From Microcoleus sp. FACHB-672 (GTDB lineage: Bacteria > Cyanobacteriota > Cyanobacteriia > Cyanobacteriales > Oscillatoriaceae): DNA of 64,000 nucleotides. Position numbers and translations under genes: made by a program. Position 1 is the stretch's first letter. Every line of letters starts with the position of its first letter. This document shows positions 15,785 through 24,800 of the stretch, one piece after another. Below the pieces are notes generated by a model that had not been told where the DNA came from, did no database searches, and saw only the letters and a program-made list of their open reading frames with translations. The stretch covers positions 310,001 to 374,000 of the forward strand of contig NZ_JACJOU010000033.1 in NCBI RefSeq assembly GCF_014695725.1, read 5' to 3'.

Positions 15785-17017
15785 TTAAACTAAACTGAGT
15801 TCTCTTGTTTTCAACTTGGATGCTGGAATATTTAGCATTACGCTGGCAATTTTGCTAGCCGTTTGTTGCCATGAATAAGATTCGAGACAATGCTTCTGAC
15901 CGGCAGCCCCCATTTCCCGCAATCTTTCGGGATTTGAAAATGCTTCTAGCAGTAACTCTGCCATGTGTTCTGGTGTTTGCTCATCCATCAAAAACCCATA
16001 TTTGCCATTCTGCGTAATCTCCGGCAGAGAAGTCCGGTTGAGTGCCACTATCGGATTTTTAGTTGCCAAAGCCTCTAAATAAACCAATCCCCACGCTTCA
16101 TTGACTGCCGGCATTGCAAATAAAGCCGCTGTATTGAACAGGTTTTGCAGTTCTTCCCCCCAAGGGATAACTCCGTGAACTGTCAGATTAGGAATAACTC
16201 CGTTTAGATGTTTGTAGTTTTCTTGACCAACAATTACCAGTTTCAAGGATGGATTTTTCTGTTGAGCAATTTTAAACGCTTCAACGAGCAACGGGCCACC
16301 TTTTGCCTCAAAGCGATCTTTAGCAACAAATAAGATATGACCGTTTTTGTAGTCCTTCTCCCCATAAAAAGGTTGAAGGCTACCTCTGCCGGTGTTAATG
16401 ACTGTAATTCGGCTGGGGTCAATTTGATAGTAATCGATCAGGTTATCGCGGACGTATTCAGATAATGGGAAAAAGTGCTTGATTTGAGCGAAGGATTCCC
16501 ACTCCAAACGCTCAGCAATTTTTAGCATTTTTGGAGTGTAGCCCTCAAGATTGGAACGTTTATTCCACAAATTTCGAGTTCTGTCACACACCAAATAGTG
16601 TTCAACGCCCGGATTAATCTTCGGCATGGGAAGCGACAGTTGCCCCATGTGTAGAACTTTTTTGCAGCCCAAAGCTTTGACTTGACGCTGGATAATTTTC
16701 CCGCTTTCGCCTCTAAAAATTGGCCCTCCCCAAAAGTCGTGGCCCAGTCCAGACATCTGGTGAACCAGCATACAAGCTCGTTTCTGATATCTGTTGAGAT
16801 GAGCGTTAATATCTAGTACAGTAATCCCTAAATTTTCCAGTCCTTGGGCAATATTGCTTGAAGTGCCTGACCAAGTTTTTGGGTTATGCGGGTTGCCTTC
16901 ATGGCTGGCGATCGCCAAGACTGGAGCGACTGCGCTATCCACGCGATTATTCTGTATATATGGCTGATTTTGGCCGATTTTGATTAAATTGGTGATTTTA
17001 GAGGCGTTAACCATCAT
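15785..17017 (-). CDS. Glycosyltransferase family 4 protein, paralogue 2
   Basis: 410 residues, same family and layout as the protein at 14040-15146. NPHNPKTWSGTSSNIAQGLE lies near residue 42, GHILFVAKDRFEAKGGPLLV and FAMPAVNEAWGLVYLEALAT form the donor site, and the E-x7-E motif is intact. It has about 35 extra N-terminal residues before the Rossmann core. The start ATG at 17017 has AGGAG close upstream (CAGGAGTGA then ATGATG). It probably belongs to the same surface-glycan pathway as paralogue 1. Amino-acid divergence between the two is far greater than between the two rsmB 5' copies, so the paralogues are older than that event. Confidence 0.85.
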   Translation of the reverse strand: MMVNASKITNLIKIGQNQPYIQNNRVDSAVAPVLAIASHEGNPHNPKTWSGTSSNIAQGLENLGITVLDINAHLNRYQKRACMLVHQMSGLGHDFWGGPIFRGESGKIIQRQVKALGCKKVLHMGQLSLPMPKINPGVEHYLVCDRTRNLWNKRSNLEGYTPKMLKIAERLEWESFAQIKHFFPLSEYVRDNLIDYYQIDPSRITVINTGRGSLQPFYGEKDYKNGHILFVAKDRFEAKGGPLLVEAFKIAQQKNPSLKLVIVGQENYKHLNGVIPNLTVHGVIPWGEELQNLFNTAALFAMPAVNEAWGLVYLEALATKNPIVALNRTSLPEITQNGKYGFLMDEQTPEHMAELLLEAFSNPERLREMGAAGQKHCLESYSWQQTASKIASVMLNIPASKLKTRELSLV

Positions 17018-17719
17018 TCACTCCTGGGTTGAGATAGACTGACTTAACTAACTGAGGGCCATCTTCAAAGCTTTACTCTGCAAGGCTTTAATGAATATTC
17101 TCAGGAATTCTGCGGAGTGTAGATGCGTGAGAGTTCCTCAATTGCTCCACTAACCCTGAATTTATAGTGGAATTACTTAAGGCATATACAAACTGTATCT
17201 AGAATTTAACGAATTAATGTCAAAAATTTCTGATAAAAGTCCACAACTACCAAGTTTTTACTGAATTTTGAAATTTCTATCCGTTATCTTTACAATAACT
17301 TTATAAAAGTGATTAGATTCTTGAAAAGAATCGATTTGCAATGCTTTGCGGTGCAACGCCTCAATCGCCATCGCTCGTTCTCTGTATTGTGATAGATAGA
17401 TATAACTTCTGAGACCATTCCGCAGTATGATTTTGAGCAATTTTTACCGGCAGTGCCTGTAACGTTTACCGGCAGCGAATTTCCCTGAGTCCTAACTCAA
17501 GAGTGCTGTGACCCATCAGTAAACTTACGGCAGTTGTAATTTTGTTAAGTTTTTGGTGAACGAGAAAATAGGCTCAACTCAAGCCGGTTCAATAGGTTCA
17601 AGAAATTTTGAGGGTTCAAATACAGCCGGTGCGAACAAAGACATGAGAGGAACGCATCGCAAGATCGAGCGCTAAGGTATTGTGAGAGAAGTCATCCCAG
17701 CTTAAAAAACCAAGTTTCA
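17018..17719. other. Intergenic region between GT4 paralogue 2 and bciB
   Basis: 702 bp separating divergent genes, so it should hold promoters for both. A 60-codon minus-strand frame (17258-17440) has no ribosome site or recognisable family and is not accepted. No clear terminator or operator was seen. Confidence 0.4.
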
Positions 17720-18928
17720 ATGACCATCACGACTCCTGACCCTGCCAAACACAAGAAAGCCAAAGCCCTCAAGCCTTCCAGCCGCAGACCGGCTAAAGAA
17801 TTGTGCAGTGAATGCGGGCTGTGCGATACCTATTACGTGCATTATGTCAAGGACGCCTGCGCTTTTATCCATCAGCATATTGCAGAACTGGAAGAAGAAG
17901 CCCACGGACGTTCACGCAATTTGGATAACCCGGATGATTGGTACTTCGGCGTCAGTCAAGATATGATGGCGGCGCGTAAAAAGCAGCCAATTGAGGGAGC
18001 ACAGTGGACGGGAATTGTCAGTTCAATTGCCTGCGAAATGCTGAATCGCGGCATGGTTGAAGGCGTCGTTTGTGTCCAGAATACCAAAGAAGACCGATTT
18101 GGGCCGATGCCGGTGATTGCGCGGACACCAGAGGAAGTGCTTGCAGCCAAAGTTAACAAGCCAACTCTATCGCCGAATCTTTCAGTATTGGAGCAAATCG
18201 AGCAATCTGGAATGAAGCGGCTGTTAGTCATTGGCGTCGGTTGCCAAATTCAAGCGCTGCGGGCTGTGGAAAAACAGCTAGGCTTAGAAAAGCTCTACAT
18301 TTTAGGTACGCCTTGTGTAGATAATGTCAGTCGCGCCGGCTTGCAAAAATTCCTTGATACCACCAGCCGGTCTCCCGAAACAGTCGTGCATTACGAATTT
18401 ATGCAGGACTTTCAAGTTCATTTTAAACACGAAGACGGTTCGATTGAAAAAGTACCTTTTTTTGGTCTCAAAACTAATCAGCTAAAAGACGTATTTGCGC
18501 CTTCGTGTATGAGCTGTTTTGATTACGTTAATTCACTGGCAGATTTAGTTGTTGGCTACATGGGTGCGCCTTTTGGCTGGCAGTGGATTGTGGTTCGCAA
18601 TGACACCGGCCAACAGATGCTAGACTTAGTGCAAGAGCAACTAGATACGCAGCCGGTGATGTCTCAAGGAGATCGCAAAAAAGCTGTACAGCAAAGCATT
18701 CCCGCTTACGATAAAGGTGTTACTCTACCGATGTGGGCAGCCAAACTGATGGGGATTGTCATTGAAAAAATTGGCCCTAAAGGTTTAGAATACGCTCGTT
18801 TCTCAATTGATTCTCACTTCACCCGCAATTATTTATATGTGAAGCGCAATCACCCAGAGAAATTAGACGATCATGTGCCCGAATATGCCAAGCGGATTGT
18901 AGAACAGTATAAATTGCCAGAAGCTTAA
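17720..18928 (+). CDS. bciB: 3,8-divinyl chlorophyllide 8-vinyl reductase, ferredoxin-dependent (BciB type)
   Basis: 402 residues of the FrhB/coenzyme F420-hydrogenase beta-subunit superfamily. CSECGLCDTYYV near residue 30 and CMSCFDYVNSLADLVVGYMG near residue 260 supply cysteines for iron-sulfur clusters; GVGCQIQALRAVEK and GTPCVDNVSRAGL are further family landmarks. The cyanobacterial homologue Slr1923 reduces the 8-vinyl group of divinyl chlorophyllide using ferredoxin and FAD. The closest relative with another role is 7-hydroxymethyl chlorophyll a reductase of plants. The gene is monocistronic in appearance. Together with chlG at 6.6 kb it gives the window two late chlorophyll genes, but they are not adjacent. 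Confidence 0.88.
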   Translation: MTITTPDPAKHKKAKALKPSSRRPAKELCSECGLCDTYYVHYVKDACAFIHQHIAELEEEAHGRSRNLDNPDDWYFGVSQDMMAARKKQPIEGAQWTGIVSSIACEMLNRGMVEGVVCVQNTKEDRFGPMPVIARTPEEVLAAKVNKPTLSPNLSVLEQIEQSGMKRLLVIGVGCQIQALRAVEKQLGLEKLYILGTPCVDNVSRAGLQKFLDTTSRSPETVVHYEFMQDFQVHFKHEDGSIEKVPFFGLKTNQLKDVFAPSCMSCFDYVNSLADLVVGYMGAPFGWQWIVVRNDTGQQMLDLVQEQLDTQPVMSQGDRKKAVQQSIPAYDKGVTLPMWAAKLMGIVIEKIGPKGLEYARFSIDSHFTRNYLYVKRNHPEKLDDHVPEYAKRIVEQYKLPEA

Positions 18929-19790
18929 GACTGGAAGCGAGGGAGAAGTCTGAAAGGTGTATTTCGTCCTTCATATTTTTCCCTCAATTCCATCATCAAA
19001 CTCACAAAATTTATCAATAAACATTTTAGAAATTGCGTAATTATAATAATTACAGTCGGCCCACTTGATCTGAGGGAAATGAACAGGGCTGGGAAATATT
19101 AAACGAGTAGTCTTAATTGAATGCCATTAGGGTTGGACTCTGCCTGTTATTATCAAAGGTTTTCAGGGTTAAGAAAAAATTGCTAGTTGTTAAAATATTT
19201 AATTGGGAATTTTTAAGTATTTCTAAGGTTGTGCCGGCCTTCTGCAAATAAATTAAATAAATGACTCTCGTGTTTTCACTGAAATCAACACTTTACTTAC
19301 AACTTTACCATAGGAATCGTTGAAACAAAGAAAAGACAGGCCCTCGAACCCAAAGCCCCCGCCCAGAAACCGGCAATGAGCAAAGCCTATTCTCTTTGTG
19401 GGAATATCCAGCCTTTTTAATTAGGATACAATAAAGGCTTAAAGGCTTTTTAACAAAAAAGCTGCCTGGAGGAACTTATGTTCATTTGTTGTTTTGAGTA
19501 ATAAAAACAGAAATTTATCATGGGAAGGCTAAAAGTTCAGGGAGGGTAGCTTTTCTAAGCTTTTTGAAAATAAAGAGCTGTAGATTTAAGCTCAAAAAAA
19601 ATTAAAAAATTTTCTTCAGAACACTATCAAAAGCTATGAACGGTGACATTCTACTCCCACATAGAGAACCTTAGACAAATCTTTAAACCCCCCAAAATAA
19701 AAAGTTTTTATTAACTTAACATTAAGCCCTTAATAAAAACCCATATTAGTTCCCCCTCACGGAAACAAGCAAGAATCACTGGAAAATTTC
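18929..19790. other. AT-rich intergenic region with a possible leader structure
   Basis: 862 bp. AGCCTTT (19410-19416) can pair with either of two tandem AAAGGCT copies (19433-19439, 19441-19447), the second followed by T. Thirty bases on, GGAGG precedes a seven-codon frame (ATG 19478, product MFICCFE). The rest is AT-rich with no gene recognised. Confidence 0.4.
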
Positions 19791-21416
19791 ATGCTGAATT
19801 TTTTAACCAGCTTACTTTCATCGGGAGAATTTATTCACCCTGGACAGTTACATCTACCGGCAGGCTTTATGCCTCACGGGATGTGCTACCTCTGGAAACC
19901 CGGATTAGTGTGGCTTCATGTCGTGTCAGATTCTGTCGTCGCACTTGCCTATTACTCGATTCCGATAACCCTAGTCTATTTCGTGCAGCACCGGCGCGAC
20001 GTGCCTTTTCCGTGGGTTTTCTGGTTATTTGGAACCTTCATCATCGCCTGTGGCACCACCCATATTATGGAAGTGTGGACACTTTGGCACCCAAACTACT
20101 GGACATCCGGCATCCTTAAAGCCTTTACCGCAGGCGTTTCCCTCTACACCGCCGTCCAACTCATCCCCTTGCTTCCCCAAGCACTCACACTTCCCAGTCC
20201 CGCCCAACTAGCACTCATCAACCAAAACCTGGAAAACGAAATCCTCGAACGCCAGAAAAGTGAAGAAGCACTGCGCCAGAGCGAAGCTCGCTACCGTGCG
20301 ATCGTTGAAGATCAAACCGAACTGATCTGTCGCTTTTTGCCCGAAGGTTCCCTCACTTTCGTCAACCAAGCTTACTGTCGCTACTTTGGGCGAACCCAGG
20401 AGGATCTAATTGGGAGCAGCTTTTACCCAATGATTGTGGAAGAAGATATAGAAAAAGTCAAAGCGCAACTCAATGCTCTCAGCAAAGAAAAGCCGATAGT
20501 TACGATCACTCATCGCATCATCAACACTCACGGAGAAATCCGTACTCAGCAGTGGAGCAACCGAGCAATTTTTGATCACCAAAACCGATTTGTAGAGATC
20601 CAAGCTGTGGGGCGCGACATCACAGAACTTAAACAGGCTGAGGAAGTATTAAAAGCCTACTCAGCTCAACTAGAGGTGAGCAACCGCGAGTTGCAAGACT
20701 TTGCTTATGTAGCCTCTCACGACTTGCAAGAACCGCTGCGGAAAATCCAAACCTTTAGCGACCGGCTCAAGGCGAAATACGCTGATGTGCTCGACGTTCA
20801 AGGACGAGATTATCTAGAGCGAATGCACAATGCAGCCAAACGAATGCAAACGTTAATCAACGACTTGCTAGCCATATCGCGAGTAGCCACTCAAGCTCAA
20901 TCTTTCGCTACAGTTAATCTTGCTAAAGTCGTAACAGAAGTGCTGTCTGATCTGGAAACACGGATTGCGTCTTCTGGTGGATCTGTAGACATCGGAGAAC
21001 TGCCGATCCTGGAAGCCGATCCAACTCAGATGCGCCAATTGCTGCAAAATTTAATTGACAATGCCTTGAAATTCAGCCGGCCTGAAGAAAGCGCCGCCGT
21101 TAAGATCTGCAGTCAACTTTTGAACGAAGTTGAGGAAAACTCAACGGGCAATATTTCCTATCGGCAGTTTTATCAGATTACAGTAAAAGATAACGGCATC
21201 GGATTTGAGCAAAAGTACCTTGATAAAATTTTTGTCCCTTTTCAACGGTTGCACAGTCGCAGTGAATACGAAGGCACCGGCATCGGTTTAGCAATTTGTC
21301 GCAAAATTGTTGATCGCCACGGCGGCAGCATCACGGCCAAAAGCTCACTAGGAGAGGGAGCAACCTTTACCGTTATGCTGCCGGTAAAACAGTTCAAAGG
21401 AGGAAATCTAAAGTGA
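19791..21416 (+). CDS. Ethylene-receptor-like PAS sensor histidine kinase
   Basis: 541 residues. Three N-terminal membrane helices form an ethylene-binding domain like plant ETR1: SDSVVALAYYSIPITLVYFV (helix 1, Asp47), FIIACGTTHIMEVW (helix 2, with the copper-ligand pair Cys87 and His91) and a third helix near 110-132. A coiled segment and one PAS domain (about 162-275) follow, then a dimerisation domain with FAYVASHDLQEPLRK (phospho-acceptor His310) and an ATPase domain with N (NLIDNALKFS), DNGIGF and GTGIGLAICRK boxes. No GAF or phytochrome domain is present, unlike Synechocystis SynEtr1. It is the first gene of an overlapping operon with a response regulator. Ethylene or copper binding is inferred from the conserved residues; the output is unknown. 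Confidence 0.88.
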   Translation: MLNFLTSLLSSGEFIHPGQLHLPAGFMPHGMCYLWKPGLVWLHVVSDSVVALAYYSIPITLVYFVQHRRDVPFPWVFWLFGTFIIACGTTHIMEVWTLWHPNYWTSGILKAFTAGVSLYTAVQLIPLLPQALTLPSPAQLALINQNLENEILERQKSEEALRQSEARYRAIVEDQTELICRFLPEGSLTFVNQAYCRYFGRTQEDLIGSSFYPMIVEEDIEKVKAQLNALSKEKPIVTITHRIINTHGEIRTQQWSNRAIFDHQNRFVEIQAVGRDITELKQAEEVLKAYSAQLEVSNRELQDFAYVASHDLQEPLRKIQTFSDRLKAKYADVLDVQGRDYLERMHNAAKRMQTLINDLLAISRVATQAQSFATVNLAKVVTEVLSDLETRIASSGGSVDIGELPILEADPTQMRQLLQNLIDNALKFSRPEESAAVKICSQLLNEVEENSTGNISYRQFYQITVKDNGIGFEQKYLDKIFVPFQRLHSRSEYEGTGIGLAICRKIVDRHGGSITAKSSLGEGATFTVMLPVKQFKGGNLK

Positions 21417-21892
21417 ATCAACGCCGCCGACCCGTCACGATTTTGCTCGTTGAAGATGATCCAGATGATCGGCTTTTAGCCCAAGATGCGCTAGAGGAAA
21501 GCTCACTATTAAGCGATCTTCGCTGCGTAGAAAATGGCGAAGAATTAATGGATTATTTGTACCGCCGTGGCCAATATACCCAGGAAAACTCACCCCGACC
21601 GGCACTCATTCTGCTTGATCTAAACCTACCCAAAAAAGACGGGCGAGAGGCACTCAATGAAATCAAAGCCGACCCGGAACTGCGGAGAATCCCGGTTGTG
21701 GTATTTACAACCTCAAAGACCCATGAAGATATCAAGACTGCCTATGACGGGGGCGCAAACTCGTTTATTACCAAGCCCATGACATTTGATTCTCTTGTCG
21801 ATCTCATGGAAACTTTAAGCAAATATTGGTTTGGACTTGTCGAACTGCCACCTAACGGAGTTGCGGATGGATATGGACAACAGCCACATTAG
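21413..21892 (+). CDS. Rcp1-like single-domain response regulator
   Basis: 159 residues, a stand-alone receiver. The acidic pocket is EDDPDDR (14-20), the phospho-acceptor is Asp69 in LILLDLNLPKKDG, and the conserved Thr (VVFTTSKTHED) and Lys (SFITKPM) follow. The long loop before the acceptor (YRRGQYTQENSPRP) is typical of Rcp1, the partner of cyanobacterial phytochrome kinases. GTG at 21413 overlaps the kinase's TGA by four bases, so the pair is translationally coupled and this is the likely phospho-acceptor for the ethylene-receptor-like kinase. There is no output domain. Confidence 0.9.
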   Translation: MNQRRRPVTILLVEDDPDDRLLAQDALEESSLLSDLRCVENGEELMDYLYRRGQYTQENSPRPALILLDLNLPKKDGREALNEIKADPELRRIPVVVFTTSKTHEDIKTAYDGGANSFITKPMTFDSLVDLMETLSKYWFGLVELPPNGVADGYGQQPH

Positions 21893-24800
21893 AGTGCTTT
21901 TGGTAGAAGACGACGAAGACGATTATGTAATTACTAGAGACTTGCTCTCTGAGATTGAGGGAAAAAAGTTCACCCTAGAATGGGCAGATACGTGTGAGAA
22001 AGCTTTAGATGCGATCGCCCGTCACGAACACGACGTTTATCTGATTGACTACTGTCTGGGCAAGCGCAACGGATTGGAAGTTTTGCGTGAGGCACTCAAG
22101 TCTGAACTACAAGCGCCCGCGATCTTTTTAACCGGCCAAAGAGACTACGCACTAGACGTTGAGATCATGAAAGCCGGCGCGGCAGATTACCTGACCAAAG
22201 GCCAGATCGATGCGCCTTTATTAGAGCGAGCCATTCGCTATGCGATCGAGCGCACGCAAAACTTGAAAGCGCTACGTGAAAGTGAGAGCCGCTTCCGGGC
22301 CATCTTCAACCAGACATTCCAGTTCATCGCAGTGCTCAAACCAGACGGCACGCTGGTGGAAGCCAACCAGACAGCACTGGACTTTTGCAAACTCACCCAT
22401 ACAGACGTTGTAGGCCGTTTGTTTTGGGAATGCCGGTGGTGGAACCAAGACAAGGCCACAGAACTGCAAACTTCATCCTCTGTAGCGCTGACACCGGCAC
22501 AAAAACAATTGCAAGCTGCCATTAGCCGTGCCGCAGCCGGCGAATTGGTTCGTTATGAAATGGATCTGTCCTCTGCAACAGATGCCGTCCTGACCATTGA
22601 CTTCTCCCTCAAGCCGGTGAAGGACGAGACAGGTCAAGTCCTGCTACTGATTGCGGAAGGTCGCGATATCACGGAGCGCAAGCAAGCTCAGGAGGCACTG
22701 CAACAGCTGAACGAACAGCTAGAAAACAAAGTGCAGCAACGCACAGCCCAATTAAAGCAGGCGAATCAGCAACTCCTGGCAGAAGTGGCCGAGCGCCGGC
22801 AGACCGAGAAAGCGCTGAGGGAAAGCGAGCAGCGGTTTCGCGCCACTTTTGAGCAAGCCGCTGTGGGGATTGCTCATATCTCGCCAGATGGCCGGTTTCT
22901 TCGCGTGAATCAGCGCTTTGGTGACATTGTCGAATACCCCCCAGAGGAACTGCTATCAAAGACGTTTCAGGATATCACCCACCCAGATGACCTGGAACAA
23001 AGCCTTTATAATATGCGTTCGCTACTTGCCGGCCAGATCCAAACTTTTGCCGTAGAAAAGCGTTGGCTCGGCAAAAATGGTTCTGTGATCTGGGGTCAGG
23101 TTACAGTCTCACTCGTACGCGAGAACAATTGTGAATTCATTGAACAGGAATCAATACCCACCGCTTTAGGTGAACCGAAATATTTCATTACGGTCATCCA
23201 AGATATTAGCGCTCGCAAGCAGGCAGAAGCCGAACAGCAACGGCTCGCCGCTTTGCTCGAACAGCAAGCCAGAACTCTTGACGAAATTCTTTCAGCCTCT
23301 CCAGACCTCTTCTACCTGTTTGACCGCAGCGGAACCTATACCTACGCCAACCTTGCCGGTGCGCACACCTTGGGCTTCCAGCAAACAGAAATCGTCGGGA
23401 AAACTTGGCATCAGCTAGGGTTGCCGGCACAGAAAATGGAGATGTTTGACGCCCAACGGCAAGCAGTCTTCGAGCGCGGGTTAACCTTGAGGGCCGAGAT
23501 GAGGTTCCCCACGGCTAGGGGTTTGCGAGACTTAGAGTACATCCTTAGCCCAATTCACGGCAGCGATGGTAGCGTCGAGTCAGTTGTTGCCACCGTGCGA
23601 GATCTTACCGACCGAGTAGAAGCTGCGGCTGCATTAGCTGAGAGAGAACAACAACTGCGGGCTATCTTTGACAGTGCCCTTGACGCGATTCTGATTGCAG
23701 ATGACGCCGGCAAATATCTACAGGTCAATCCCGCCGCTTGTAACCTTTTTGGCCTGTCCCAGCAAGCGCTCACAGGCCGCTGCATAGCAGACTTTACAGA
23801 GCATAATGTCAATTTTGAACAAGCGTGGCAAATGTTTCTGCAACAAGGGCAGCAAACTGGAGAATTCCGGATTGTGCGCGCGGATGGTTCGCTACGAGAT
23901 GTAGAGTTTTCCGCAACTGCTAGGATTCTCCCCGGCCAGCATTTATCAGTCTTGCGCGATATCACCGAGCGCAAGCACGCAGCAGAAGCGCTACAAGAGA
24001 GCGAACAGCGACAAGCTTTCCTGCTTCGCTCAGTTCCCGTGGTGCTCTACAGTGCAAACGCCTCCGGCAGCTTCAGGACTACGTGGGTGAGCGAAAATGT
24101 CGAACGCATCACCGGCTTCCCTAGCCGCCAGTTCACTGACGATCCTTACTGGTTGGGGTCGAGACTGCATCCTAATGATCAACAAAGAGTATGCGACACT
24201 TTTGAAACTCTAGTCGAAGAAGGCGAAGTTACGGTTGAATACCGTTGGCAGTGTGCTGATGGTTCCTATCTTTGGTTTCTTGATCGCGCTGTCATCGCCC
24301 CAAATGAAAGCGGCGAATTGTCTGAGATTATTGGCGTCTGGATAGATATTACAGAGCGCAAGCAAGCAGAGGCAGCTCTGCAAAAAAGTCAAGAGCTTTA
24401 TTCCACACTGGCGAGAAATTTTCCTGATGGTGTCGTTTTCTTGTTTGATCACAACCTCCGCTACACCCTTGCAGAAGGTCAAGAGTTAGAAACTTTGGGT
24501 CTTTCTAAACAGTTATTAGAAGGAAAGACGATTTGGGGCGTCTACCCGCCTGAACACTGTCAAATTCTAGAACCGATTTATCGCGCCGCACTCGCCGGCA
24601 CCCAAACCCTGACTGAATATCAGTATGCAAATCGCATTTACAGCGCACACGCACTGCCGGTGAAAAACGAGCGGGGGAAAATTTTAGCCGGCATGATTGT
24701 GGCGCAAAACATCACAGAGCGCAAGCAAGCAGAGGAAGAATTGAAATCGAGCGAAGAACTATTTCGCTCTTTGGGTGCCTGTTCGCCGGTCGGTATCTTC

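Noticed and set aside
17258-17440. 60-codon minus-strand frame in the spacer before bciB
   Set aside because: No ribosome site, no family recognised, and no protein-like pattern.
21831-21866. Earlier ATG for the eight-PAS kinase
   Set aside because: It lies inside the response regulator's conserved C-terminus and has no ribosome site, while ATG 21867 has GGAG at good spacing.
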